Assembly: GCF_012927125.1 (NCBI RefSeq)
Contig: NZ_JABBFZ010000001.1
Location: forward strand, 682,001 to 746,000
DNA: 64,000 nt
Reading direction: 5' to 3'
Source of the DNA: Paraburkholderia antibiotica
GTDB taxonomy: Bacteria; Pseudomonadota; Gammaproteobacteria; Burkholderiales; Burkholderiaceae
The notes beneath the pieces were generated by a model. It saw only the letters and a program-made list of their open reading frames with translations, had not been told where the DNA came from and did not search any database. Positions 48,751 through 58,246 of the stretch are shown in pieces (positions within the stretch are counted from its first letter, which is position 1; each line of letters begins with the position of its first letter). Made by a program: the position numbers and the translations under genes.

Positions 48751-49728
48751 ATGACGTCCGCCGCTTCGCCCGTTTCCTCCGCCTCGACCGCCTCGAATTC
48801 CGCCGACGAACCGTCCTGCGCGCGCCGCGCCGCGCTTGCCGCGTTGTGCGAGCAGGATCCGGCCACGAAGGCCGCCGCGACCCGCGCGCTTTACGCGGCG
48901 GTACTCGACGGCCGCGCGATCTGTCACGCGGACCTCGAACTCGCCGAACCCGCCGATCTGCCGGGCCGTCCCGCGCGCCCCGAACTGGTCGAGCCGCGCC
49001 AGCTCGGCCGTCGCAGCATGCAGTCGCCGCAAGGCCGAGCGGTGCTGCTGCATGCGCTCGCGCACATCGAATTCAATGCGATCAATCTCGCGCTTGACGC
49101 CGTCTGGCGCTTCGCCGCGATGCCCGCGGCGTTCTACGTCGACTGGCTCAAGGTCGCCGCCGAGGAGGCCTACCATTACTCGCTGCTCGCCACGCGGCTT
49201 GCCGAATACGGCCACGCGTACGGCGATTTCCCGGCGCACGGCGGCCTGTGGGACATGTGCGAGCGCACGCGCGGCAACGTGCTCGCGCGCATGGCGCTGG
49301 TGCCGCGCACCCTCGAAGCACGCGGCCTCGACGCGTCGCCGCCGATCCGCGCGCGTCTGCAACAGGCGGGCGATCACGCGTCGGCGGCGATTCTCGACGT
49401 GATCCTGCGCGATGAAATCGGCCACGTGTTGATCGGCAACCGCTGGTTTCGTCATCTGTGCGACGGTCGCGGTCTCGATCCTCACGAGACCTATCTGCGT
49501 CTGGCCGATCAGTATCACGCGCCGAAACTGCGCGGCCCGTTCAACTTCGAGGCGCGTCGCGAGGCAGGTTTCGACGAAGCCGAACTTGCCGCGCTCGCGG
49601 GCCTCGATGCCGAGCAGGGTGCCGGGCAAGACGCCCAGCAGGCGCGGCGCCAGGACGACCAACCGGGCGAGCAACCGAACGACCAACCGGCAACGCCGGC
49701 CACAGACAACCGAGCCGCATCTCAATAA
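48751..49728 (+). CDS. DUF455 / ferritin-like domain protein, function unknown
   Basis: The 325-residue protein belongs to the DUF455 (COG2833) family, which has a ferritin-like four-helix bundle. Candidate di-metal ligands are in HALAHIEFNAINLALDAVW (residues near 105-120), EEAYHYSLLATRL (near 145) and RDEIGHVLIGNRWF (near 225). Related proteins include tRNA-modifying MiaE-like and other di-iron enzymes, but the substrate for this family is not known. The last 35 residues are Gln/Asp/Ala-rich and probably disordered. The start at 48751 (MTSAASPVSS) is the first ATG past the repeat. Upstream of an alpha/beta hydrolase, 69 bases away. Confidence 0.85.
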   Translation: MTSAASPVSSASTASNSADEPSCARRAALAALCEQDPATKAAATRALYAAVLDGRAICHADLELAEPADLPGRPARPELVEPRQLGRRSMQSPQGRAVLLHALAHIEFNAINLALDAVWRFAAMPAAFYVDWLKVAAEEAYHYSLLATRLAEYGHAYGDFPAHGGLWDMCERTRGNVLARMALVPRTLEARGLDASPPIRARLQQAGDHASAAILDVILRDEIGHVLIGNRWFRHLCDGRGLDPHETYLRLADQYHAPKLRGPFNFEARREAGFDEAELAALAGLDAEQGAGQDAQQARRQDDQPGEQPNDQPATPATDNRAASQ

Positions 49729-49797
49729 TCCGTTACCACTTCTTGCCCGCCTGTCCCTATAATCGAACGACCATTCTTTTTTCTGGGTGTGCCGTTT

Positions 49798-50682
49798 ATG
49801 AATATTTCCCGCTCTGAGTTCGTTGCCGCGCGCGGCGTCCGTCTGCATGTGCGGCGTTGGGGCTCGCCCGACGCACCGATACTGTTCATGCTGCACGGCT
49901 GGATGGATGTCGGGGCGTCGTTCCAGTTCGTCGTCGATGCACTCGCTCACGACTGGCAGGTGATCGCGCCCGACATGCGCGGCTTCGGCCTGTCCGACTG
50001 GCCGATCGCCGAGCGCGGCGGCGGCAGTTACTGGATCCAGGACTATCTCGGCGACCTCGACGCGCTGCTCGACCACTATGCGCCGGGGGGCGAGGTGAAC
50101 CTCGTCGGTCACAGCATGGGAGCGAACGTCGTGTGTCTGTACGCGGGCGTGCGGCCGCAGCGGGTGCGGCGCGTGGTCGATCTGGAGGGCTTCGGGCTCG
50201 CGCCGTCGCATCCGGCGCAGGCGCCCAGGCGTCTGCTCAACTGGCTCGACGAACTGCGCGATCCGCCGCGGCTGGGGCGCTACGCGTCGCTCGACGACGT
50301 CGCCGGGCGTCTGATCCGGACCAATCCGCGCCTCGATCCGGGGCGCGCGCAATTCCTCGCGCAGCACTGGTCGAAGCCGGACGGGGAAGGGGGATACATG
50401 CTGCTGGCCGATCCGGCGCACAAGGTGCGCGGCCCGATGCTGTATCGCCTCGACGAAGTGATGGCGGTGTGGCGTAAAGTCAGCGCGAAGGTGCTGCACG
50501 TCGAGGCCGCCGGTTCGCCGACGCTCGCGCAGATCGCAGGCGAGATTCCACTCGACGAATTCAAGGCGCGCTTCCAGGCGTTTCCGGACTGGCGCGAAGC
50601 GATCATCGAGGAAGCCGGGCACATGGTGCATCACGACCAGCCGGAGCAGATCGCGGCGTTGATCGAGGGCTTCTGCGCATAA
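49798..50682 (+). CDS. Alpha/beta-fold hydrolase, substrate unknown
   Basis: The 294-residue protein has the nucleophile elbow GHSMGAN (Ser at about residue 107), the oxyanion stretch MLHGWMDVGASF near the N-terminus, and the catalytic His in EEAGHMVHHDQPEQ at the C-terminus. The cap domain contains RLIRTNPRLD. Relatives include epoxide hydrolases, haloperoxidases and esterases. The start is ATG 49798; GTG at 49789 is in frame. It is the second gene of the rightward cluster after the DUF455 gene. The 192 bases that follow hold no gene, only a repeated ATTCGGCTCCC. Confidence 0.85.
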   Translation: MNISRSEFVAARGVRLHVRRWGSPDAPILFMLHGWMDVGASFQFVVDALAHDWQVIAPDMRGFGLSDWPIAERGGGSYWIQDYLGDLDALLDHYAPGGEVNLVGHSMGANVVCLYAGVRPQRVRRVVDLEGFGLAPSHPAQAPRRLLNWLDELRDPPRLGRYASLDDVAGRLIRTNPRLDPGRAQFLAQHWSKPDGEGGYMLLADPAHKVRGPMLYRLDEVMAVWRKVSAKVLHVEAAGSPTLAQIAGEIPLDEFKARFQAFPDWREAIIEEAGHMVHHDQPEQIAALIEGFCA

Positions 50683-50874
50683 GCGCGGTGCGCCGCTCGC
50701 TTTCCGATTCGCCTCATTCGGCTCCCTGATTCGGCTCCCGATACGGCCCCGAATTCGACTCATCAGCGCTCCTGAACTCTCGCCGCGCCGGCAAGCGGAA
50801 GCCGCGCCGCGAGATACCCCTGCGGTCCCTTACTGCATTGCAGTAAAATGACCACAGAACTTTCCAGGACCACG

Positions 50875-51705
50875 ATGAACGCCGATCTTCACTGCCACTC
50901 CACCGTTTCCGACGGCCAGTTCGCGCCGGCCGACGTCGCGCGTCGCGCGCACGCGAACGGCGTGACGCTGTGGGCGCTCACGGATCACGACGAAGTGGGC
51001 GGCCAGCACGAGGCGCGCACCACCGCCGAGGCGCTCGGCATGAGCTACCTGAGCGGCGTCGAGATTTCCGTCACGTGGGCGGCGCGTACCGTGCACATCG
51101 TCGGACTCGGCATCGATCCGACCAGCCAGATCCTGATCGACGGTCTCGCGCGCACGCGCGACGGCCGTGCCGCGCGCGCCGAGGCGATCGGCGAGCAACT
51201 GGCCACGCTCGGCATTCCGGGCGCGTACGAAGGCGCGCAGAAATACGTATCGAATCCCGACATGATTTCGCGCACGCATTTCGCGCGTTTCATGGTCGAA
51301 CACGGCCACTGCGCGACCACGCAGGAAGTGTTCGATCGCTATCTCGGCGACGGCAAACCGGCCTATATCGCACACCGCTGGTCCAAACTCGCCGACGCGC
51401 TCGGCTGGATCCAGGCCGCCGGCGGCGTGGCGATCGTCGCGCATCCCGGGCGCTACGCCTACTCGCAGCTCGAATTCGATACGTTCTTCGGCGAATTCAT
51501 CGATCTCGGCGGCAAGGCGATCGAGGTCGTGACCGGCAGCCACACGCCCGACCAATACCGCGAATACGCGGACGTCGCGCGCCGCTTCGGCTTCGAGGCC
51601 TCGCGCGGCTCCGACTTCCACGCGCCCGGCGAGGGCCGCATCGAGCTCGGCGCACTGCCGCAGCTACCCGCTGATCTCAAGCCCGTCTGGGAACGCTGGC
51701 TGTGA
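50875..51705 (+). CDS. rnm: PHP-domain phosphoesterase, RNase AM / YciV family
   Basis: The 276-residue protein has the PHP metal-binding motifs: DLHCHSTVSDG at the start, LTDHDEVGG, GVEISVTW, and the later AHPGRYA and SRGSDFH. Members remove nucleotides from the 5' end of short RNAs (E. coli YciV, RNase AM) or dephosphorylate 3',5'-bisphosphonucleotides. E. coli yciV is also followed by yciO, as here (138 bases later). I chose ATG 50875 (MNADLHCH) with an AGGA site; ATG 50848 is in frame but adds nine unrelated residues. Confidence 0.85.
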   Translation: MNADLHCHSTVSDGQFAPADVARRAHANGVTLWALTDHDEVGGQHEARTTAEALGMSYLSGVEISVTWAARTVHIVGLGIDPTSQILIDGLARTRDGRAARAEAIGEQLATLGIPGAYEGAQKYVSNPDMISRTHFARFMVEHGHCATTQEVFDRYLGDGKPAYIAHRWSKLADALGWIQAAGGVAIVAHPGRYAYSQLEFDTFFGEFIDLGGKAIEVVTGSHTPDQYREYADVARRFGFEASRGSDFHAPGEGRIELGALPQLPADLKPVWERWL

Positions 51706-51843
51706 CCGCGGGTTGTGCCGCGGAGCGTGCCCTCATGGCACGTCGCGCGCGCAAGCCCGCCGGATGCGGCACGCGCACTGCATCGCACTGCTATTCGCCG
51801 CCTCCCGTCCGTCGCCGTGCATCTGTCGTCATCGTGAGTTTCC

Positions 51844-52479
51844 ATGTCCCAATACTTCCGGCTTCATCCTGAAAATCCGCAGCCGCGCCTCGTCAAGCAG
51901 GCCGTGCAGATCATCAACGACGGCGGCGTGGTCGCGTTGCCGACCGATTCGACCTACGCGCTCGCCTGCCATCTCGACGACAAGGACGCGGTCGAGCGGC
52001 TGCGGCGGATTCGCGGGCTCGACGAAAAGCAGTTGCTGTCGCTGCTCGTGCGCGATCTGTCGGAGCTCGCTAATTTTGCGATGGTGGACAATCGCCAGTA
52101 TCGGCTGCTTAAATCGGTGACGCCGGGCCCGTACGTGTTCGTGCTGCAGGCCACCAAGGAAGTGCCGCGGCGGGTGTCGCATCCGTCGCGCAAGACGATC
52201 GGTCTGCGCGTGCCGGATCATGCGATCACGCTCGCGATTCTCGAGGAGCTCGGCCAGCCGCTGCTCGGCTCGACGCTGATCATGCCCGGCGAAACCGAGC
52301 CGCTGAACGACCCCGAGGAAATCCGCGCGCGGCTCGAAAAGCAGCTGGATCTCGTGATCGATGGCGGAGCGTGCGTGTGCGAGCCGTCCACCGTGATCGA
52401 CCTGACCGGTTCGGACCCGGTGCTGGTGCGGGCAGGGCGCGGTCCGCTCGCGCCGTTCGGTCTCGCCGAGACGGCGTGA
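51844..52479 (+). CDS. YciO/Sua5/YrdC-family protein, probable threonylcarbamoyl-AMP-synthase-like
   Basis: The 211-residue protein has the YrdC/Sua5 fold signature: VVALPTDSTYALAC, SVTPGPYVFVL, RKTIGLRVPDH and PSTVIDLTG. True Sua5/TsaC enzymes make threonylcarbamoyl-AMP for tRNA t6A; the YciO paralogue group is related but its role is less clear. The KxR ATP and threonine pocket appears in part (KEVPRRVSHPSRKTIGLR, split over residues 108-127). The gene sits between the PHP phosphoesterase and the M50 protease genes on the same strand. Confidence 0.87.
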   Translation: MSQYFRLHPENPQPRLVKQAVQIINDGGVVALPTDSTYALACHLDDKDAVERLRRIRGLDEKQLLSLLVRDLSELANFAMVDNRQYRLLKSVTPGPYVFVLQATKEVPRRVSHPSRKTIGLRVPDHAITLAILEELGQPLLGSTLIMPGETEPLNDPEEIRARLEKQLDLVIDGGACVCEPSTVIDLTGSDPVLVRAGRGPLAPFGLAETA

Positions 52480-52543
52480 CGGTATGGACTGCATGAGAGA
52501 AAGCGGACAGACGCGCGCAGGCGCGTTGTTACAATAGCGAGCT

Positions 52544-53206
52544 ATGGATTCCTCCCTGATACAGACGATTGCGGTCTACGCGCTGCCGGTGGTCTTCGCG
52601 ATCACGCTGCACGAGGCCGCGCACGGTTACGTCGCGCGCTGGCTTGGCGACAACACCGCTTACGTGCTCGGCCGCGTGTCGGTCAATCCGATGCGCCACA
52701 TCGACCCGCTCGGCACGATCGCGATTCCGCTGCTGCTGTACTTCGCGACGAGCGGCGCCTTCATGTTCGGCTATGCGAAGCCGGTGCCGGTCGCGTTCGG
52801 CAATCTGCGCAATCCGCGCTGGGGCAGCCTGTGGGTCGCGGCTGCCGGCCCGGCCTGCAATTTCATCCAGGCGCTGATCTGGGGCGTGGTCGGCGTCGCG
52901 CTCGCGGTGCTCAACGTCGACGAACCGTTTTTCACGCGCATGGCGGGTGCCGGTGTCGGCGTGAACCTCGTGCTCGGCGTGCTGAATCTCTTTCCGCTGC
53001 CGCCGCTCGACGGTGGCCGCGTGCTGATGGCGCTGTTGCCGCCGAAGCAATCGATCGCGCTCTCGCGGCTCGAACCGTACGGCTTTTTCATCGTGATGGC
53101 GCTCGTGATGACGGGCACGCTCACGCGTTTCTGGCTGAGGCCGCTCGTCACGCTTGGCTATAGCGCCATCACCGCAATTCTGACTCCACTCGTTTCGCTC
53201 TTCTAA
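52544..53206 (+). CDS. Site-2-protease-like M50 family membrane protein
   Basis: The 220-residue protein has the Zn metalloprotease motif HEAAH (about residue 21) in LHEAAHGYVARWLGD, and the third Zn ligand region NLFPLPPLDGGRVL. About five hydrophobic segments place it in the inner membrane. It is the small RseP-unrelated type, without a PDZ domain. Its substrate is unknown. It lies seven bases before trpS, so the two are likely co-transcribed, an arrangement seen in other Betaproteobacteria. TACAAT at about 52531-52536 is a possible -10. Confidence 0.88.
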   Translation: MDSSLIQTIAVYALPVVFAITLHEAAHGYVARWLGDNTAYVLGRVSVNPMRHIDPLGTIAIPLLLYFATSGAFMFGYAKPVPVAFGNLRNPRWGSLWVAAAGPACNFIQALIWGVVGVALAVLNVDEPFFTRMAGAGVGVNLVLGVLNLFPLPPLDGGRVLMALLPPKQSIALSRLEPYGFFIVMALVMTGTLTRFWLRPLVTLGYSAITAILTPLVSLF

Positions 53207-53213
53207 TACAACC

Positions 53214-54416
53214 ATGTTCCCAGACCGTATCTTCTCCGGCATGCGGCCCACCGGGTCGCTGCACCTCGGCCACTATCACGGCGTGCTGAAAAACTGGGTC
53301 AAGCTGCAGTCCGAGTACCCGTGCTTCTTCTGCGTGGTCGACTGGCACGCGCTGACGACGCACTACGAAACGCCCGAGGTGATCGAAAAGAACGTGTGGG
53401 ACGTGCTGATCGACTGGCTCGCTTCCGGCATCGATCCGGCGCAGGCGACGCTGTTCATCCAGAGCAAGGTGCCCGAGCACGCGGAGCTCGCGTTGCTGCT
53501 CGGCATGAGCACGCCGCTCGGCTGGCTCGAACGCGTGCCGACCTACAAGGAGCAGCAGGAGAAGCTCAAGGACAAGGACCTGTCCACCTACGGCTTCCTC
53601 GGCTATCCGGTGCTGATGGCGGCGGACATTCTGCTGTATCGCGGCTCGCTCGTGCCGGTCGGTGAAGACCAGGTGCCGCACGTCGAGATGACGCGCGAAA
53701 TCGCGCGCCGCTTCAACTATCTGTACGGCCGCGAGCCGGGCTTCGAGGAGAAAGCGAACGAAGCCGCGAAGAAGCTCGGCGGCAAGCGCGCGAAGCTTTA
53801 TCACGAGCTGCGCAACGCGTATCAGCAGGAAGGCGACGACGAAGCGCTCGAGCGCGCGCGCGCGATGCTGCAGGAGTCGCAGAGCCTGTCGATGAGCGAT
53901 CGCGAGCGTCTGTTCGGTTACCTCGAAGGTTCGCGCAAGATCATCCTCGTCGAACCGCAGGCGATGCTGACCGAAGCGTCGCGCATGCCGGGCCTCGACG
54001 GCCAGAAGATGTCGAAGTCGTACGGCAACACGATCGGTCTGCGCGAAGACGCGGAGACCATCACGAAGAAGGTCCGCACGATGCCGACCGACCCGGCGCG
54101 CGTGCGCCGCACCGATCCGGGCGATCCGGACAAGTGCCCGGTATGGCAGCTGCATCAGGTCTATACCGACGAAGCCACGCACGAGTGGGTGCAGAAGGGT
54201 TGCCGTTCGGCGGGCATCGGCTGTCTGGAGTGCAAGCAGCCGGTGATCGAAGGGATTTTGCGCGAGCAGCAGCCGATGCTCGAGCGCGCGCAGAAGTACA
54301 TGGACGACCCGTCGCTGTTGCGCGCGATCGTCGCCGACGGCTGCGACAAGGCACGCCGCTTCGCGACCGAGACGATGCGCGACGTCCGCGAGGCGATGGG
54401 CCTGTCGTACAACTGA
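53214..54416 (+). CDS. trpS: Tryptophanyl-tRNA synthetase
   Basis: Charges tRNA-Trp; class I. The 400-residue protein has the HIGH-like motif HLGHYHG (about residue 18) and the KMSKS motif (in GQKMSKSYGN, about residue 265). E. coli TrpS is 334 residues; the extra length is largely an inserted charged segment of about 60 residues between about 187 and 247, including KRAKLYHELRNAYQQEGDD. A CRSAGIGCLECK motif near the C-terminus has three cysteines. It starts seven bases after the M50 gene. Confidence 0.97.
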   Translation: MFPDRIFSGMRPTGSLHLGHYHGVLKNWVKLQSEYPCFFCVVDWHALTTHYETPEVIEKNVWDVLIDWLASGIDPAQATLFIQSKVPEHAELALLLGMSTPLGWLERVPTYKEQQEKLKDKDLSTYGFLGYPVLMAADILLYRGSLVPVGEDQVPHVEMTREIARRFNYLYGREPGFEEKANEAAKKLGGKRAKLYHELRNAYQQEGDDEALERARAMLQESQSLSMSDRERLFGYLEGSRKIILVEPQAMLTEASRMPGLDGQKMSKSYGNTIGLREDAETITKKVRTMPTDPARVRRTDPGDPDKCPVWQLHQVYTDEATHEWVQKGCRSAGIGCLECKQPVIEGILREQQPMLERAQKYMDDPSLLRAIVADGCDKARRFATETMRDVREAMGLSYN

Positions 54417-54433
54417 GCCGGCACGCCGCCGAA

Positions 54434-54460
54434 ACGCAACCGACGCAACCAACGCAACCG
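54434..54460 (+). repeat. Nine-base tandem repeat upstream of the methyltransferase gene
   Basis: ACGCAACCG, ACGCAACCA and ACGCAACCG follow each other directly, in the 56-base gap after trpS. The period of nine is a multiple of three, and the repeat lies in the leader of the next gene. Confidence 0.6.
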
Positions 54461-54472
54461 ACGCCACGCAAT

Positions 54473-55072
54473 ATGAGCACATCCGCCGCGCTTCCGCACG
54501 GTCTCGGTGAGCCGTCGCGCTGGGTACGCCGCTGGGCGCATCTGGTCGCGCCGGGCGGCGCGGTGCTCGACGTGGCGGCGGGCGCGGGGCGGCACGCGCG
54601 GTTTTTCGCATCGCGCGGCCATCCGGTGATCGCGCTCGATCGCGACGCGGCCGCGCTCGACCTGCTGCGCGATGTGCCGCTCGTCACGCGCTGCGTGGCC
54701 GACCTCGAAGGCGCGCCGTGGCCGTTGCCTGACGATGCGGCGTTCGCCGCAATCGTCGTGACGAACTACCTGCACCGGCCGCTTTTCCCGCACTTGCTGC
54801 GCGCGCTCGCGCCCGGCGGCGTACTGGTTTACGAGACCTTCGCGCAAGGAAACGAAAGCGTCGGCAAACCCTCCAATCCTGCGTTTCTGCTCGCTCCGGG
54901 CGAGCTTCTCGAACGCGTGCATGGCCAGTTGCGGGTGCTCGCGTTCGAGGATGGATTTCTCGCGCAGCCGCGTCCGGCCTACGTTCAGCGGATCTGTGCG
55001 ATCCGGGAGGCGGAGCGTTCAAACAACCCCGAGCAGGCGGCATCTCCGCCGTGTTACGAGTTGGCTGGCTAA
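54473..55072 (+). CDS. Class I SAM-dependent methyltransferase, TehB-like, substrate unknown
   Basis: The 199-residue protein has the SAM-binding motif VLDVAAGAGRHARFF (about residue 33), the acidic residue in VIALDRDAAAL, and the segment AIVVTNYLHRPLFPHLLRAL. Annotated relatives in Betaproteobacteria are mostly uncharacterised. It ends in a Cys-containing tail (SPPCYELAG). It follows trpS by 56 bases and precedes dapA by 43, so it may be on the same transcript. Confidence 0.85.
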   Translation: MSTSAALPHGLGEPSRWVRRWAHLVAPGGAVLDVAAGAGRHARFFASRGHPVIALDRDAAALDLLRDVPLVTRCVADLEGAPWPLPDDAAFAAIVVTNYLHRPLFPHLLRALAPGGVLVYETFAQGNESVGKPSNPAFLLAPGELLERVHGQLRVLAFEDGFLAQPRPAYVQRICAIREAERSNNPEQAASPPCYELAG

Positions 55073-55115
55073 TCCGCTACAATCGCGGTTTACCTGATCA
55101 AATTCATGGCTTTTC

Positions 55116-56033
<918 letters not shown>

Positions 56034-56162
56034 GCGGCGCGCGCCGTCCAGTCGTCGCGCCCGTGCAAGGCCGCCACCGGCATTTCATTAACCGACGTCG
56101 CTCCAGCCCACGTTCCCGGCAGACCGAACCAGGCATCGCGTTCCAGTATCACGAAGGACTTC

Positions 56163-57302
56163 ATGAAACGTTCCGCACTTTCCCTCCACGCAACCCGCAT
56201 GGCGGCGCTGGCGCTTGCCCTGTCGTCGCTCGCCGGCTGTGACACGCTGAACGACTGGTTCGCTTCCGACCGCGTCGACTACAAGGCTACCCCGAGCGCG
56301 CCGCCGCTCGCTGTGCCGAGCGATCTGAGCACCTCGCCGGCCGATCAGCGCTATGTGGCGCCTCCCGCCAATCTGGCGCTGGGCGGTGCAACGGCGCGCA
56401 CGGTCACGGCTGCGGGCAACGCGACCGAAGGTCAGCCAACCGCGCAGGATCCGCTCGGCATGCATATCGAGCGCGACGGCGACCGCCGCTGGCTGGTGGT
56501 CGACGGCCGCTCGCCGGAACAGCTGTGGCCGCAACTGCAGGAATTCTGGCAGGAGAACGGCTTCGCGCTGAAGACCGACGCGCCGGCCACCGGCATCATG
56601 ACGACCGACTGGGCCGAAAATCGCGCGAACATTCCGGACGACTGGTTCCGTCGCACGGTGGGCAAGCTGATCGACTTCGCGTATTCGTCGGGTACCCGCG
56701 ACAGCTTCCGCACGCTCGTGTCGCGCGGTCCGGGCGGCACGACGGACATCTCGATCGCGCATAGCGCGATGGAAGAAGTGATGACGGGGCAGGACAAGAC
56801 CTCGTCGCGCTGGGAAGAGCGTCCGCGCGACCCGGCGCTCGAAGCGATGTTCCTTGCCAAGCTGATGCAGAAATTTGGCCTGACCGAAGCGCAGTCGAAG
56901 CAGTTGCTGACCGATGCGCACTCGGGCACCGCGCCGGCCACGATCGAGCATGACGCGGGCGCGTCGACGCTCGATCTGCAGGAGTCGTTCGACCGTGCAT
57001 GGCTGCGCGTCGGCCTCGCGCTCGATCGCACCAACTTCACGGTGGACAACCGTGACCGCGAGAAGGGCATCTACTACGTGCGTTACGCGGATTCGATGCA
57101 GGAGCTGAAGAAGGAAGGGCTCTTCGGCAAGCTGTTCTATAGCGGCAATTCGGCGCGCAAGCCGGGTCAGGAATTCCTCGTCAACGTGCGCGCGAAGGGT
57201 GACGCGGTCACGCAGGTCGCGGTGCTGAACACGAATGGCCAGATCGATACGTCGTCGGACGCGCAGCGCATCGTGTCGCTGCTGCACGCGCAACTGAACT
57301 AG
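56163..57302 (+). CDS. bamC: Outer-membrane assembly lipoprotein BamC
   Basis: A lipoprotein of the beta-barrel assembly complex. The 379-residue protein has a signal and lipobox LAGC (Cys at about residue 23), then the unstructured N-terminal region with YKATPSAPPLAVP, and two helix-grip domains (segments DRRWLVVDGRSPEQLWPQL and SFDRAWLRVGLALDRTNFT). The dapA-bamC order is the conserved neighbourhood. The ATG is 56163. The next gene starts eight bases after its stop. Confidence 0.94.
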   Translation: MKRSALSLHATRMAALALALSSLAGCDTLNDWFASDRVDYKATPSAPPLAVPSDLSTSPADQRYVAPPANLALGGATARTVTAAGNATEGQPTAQDPLGMHIERDGDRRWLVVDGRSPEQLWPQLQEFWQENGFALKTDAPATGIMTTDWAENRANIPDDWFRRTVGKLIDFAYSSGTRDSFRTLVSRGPGGTTDISIAHSAMEEVMTGQDKTSSRWEERPRDPALEAMFLAKLMQKFGLTEAQSKQLLTDAHSGTAPATIEHDAGASTLDLQESFDRAWLRVGLALDRTNFTVDNRDREKGIYYVRYADSMQELKKEGLFGKLFYSGNSARKPGQEFLVNVRAKGDAVTQVAVLNTNGQIDTSSDAQRIVSLLHAQLN

Positions 57303-57309
57303 GCGCGTC

Positions 57310-58083
57310 GTGCGCTTCGCCAGTCTCGGCAGCGGCAGTGAAGGCAACGCGCTGCTGGTGGAGGCGCACAGCGGCGCGACCACTACGCGTGTGCTGCTCG
57401 ATTGCGGTTTTTCCGCGCGGGAAGTGGAGCGGCGGTTGACGCGGCTCGGCGGCAGTGCCGAGCATCTCGACGCGATTCTGATTACGCATGAGCATAGCGA
57501 CCACATCGGCGGCGCACTGACGCTGGCCCGCAAGTGGTCGATTCCGTTGTACATGAGCTGGGGCACCGCGCGCGCGGTGGGCGCCGACGAAGCCGATGTC
57601 GATCTGCAGGTGTTGTGGGGTGACGAGGCGGTAGCGATCGGCGACCTCAGCGTCCTTCCCTATACCGTTCCGCACGACGCTCGCGAGCCGCTGCAATACG
57701 TGTTCTCGAACGGGGCGAGCCGGCTTGGCGTGCTGACCGACGTCGGCATGTCCACGCCTCATATCAGCTCGGTGCTGAGCGGGTGCGATGCGCTCGTGCT
57801 CGAATGCAACCATGACGTGCAGATGCTCTCGGGCAGCCGATATCCGCCGTCGCTAAAGGCGCGCATCGGTGGCGATCACGGGCATCTGAACAATGACGCG
57901 GCGGCGGAAATTCTGGCCTCGCTCGATCGTTTGCGCCTGCGGCACCTGGTTGCCGCGCATCTGAGCCAGCAGAATAATTTGCCGGAACTCGCGCAGGCGG
58001 CGCTGGCGGGCGTGCTCGGCGCGTCGGCCACCGAAGTGGTGGTGGCGTCGCAGAGCGATGGGTTTGCGTGGCTGTCTCTTTGA
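57310..58083 (+). CDS. Metallo-beta-lactamase-fold hydrolase (YycJ/VicX-like)
   Basis: The 257-residue protein has the fold's Zn motif HEHSDHIGG (about residue 60) and further ligands in TVPHDA, VLTDVG and GDHGHLNN. It starts GSGSEGNALLVEAHSG, the glycine-rich start found in YycJ-type proteins, which act as 5'-exonucleases in DNA repair in Bacillus. The substrate here is untested. The start is GTG 57310 (MRFASLGSG), seven bases after bamC. A bidirectional terminator follows. Confidence 0.88.
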   Translation: MRFASLGSGSEGNALLVEAHSGATTTRVLLDCGFSAREVERRLTRLGGSAEHLDAILITHEHSDHIGGALTLARKWSIPLYMSWGTARAVGADEADVDLQVLWGDEAVAIGDLSVLPYTVPHDAREPLQYVFSNGASRLGVLTDVGMSTPHISSVLSGCDALVLECNHDVQMLSGSRYPPSLKARIGGDHGHLNNDAAAEILASLDRLRLRHLVAAHLSQQNNLPELAQAALAGVLGASATEVVVASQSDGFAWLSL

Positions 58084-58150
58084 GTCGGTTCGACGCCAAT
58101 GTGATTCGAATCGTGTCGCGCGTGCGGTAGGCCTCAAGCGTCGTGCAATG

Positions 58151-58188
58151 AAAAAAGCCCATCACGAGCAATCGTGATGGGCTTTTTT
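58151..58188. terminator. Bidirectional terminator between the YycJ-type gene and the Bax-inhibitor-type gene
   Basis: AAAAAAGCCCATCACGA and TCGTGATGGGCTTTTTTT form a long perfect hairpin around GCAA, with A and T runs on either side. It separates two convergent genes. Confidence 0.92.
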
Positions 58189-58246
58189 TGATGCGTCTTG
58201 TTGCATCAGGCGCGGCGCCTCGGAGGCGCCACGTCCGTGGTCAGGC

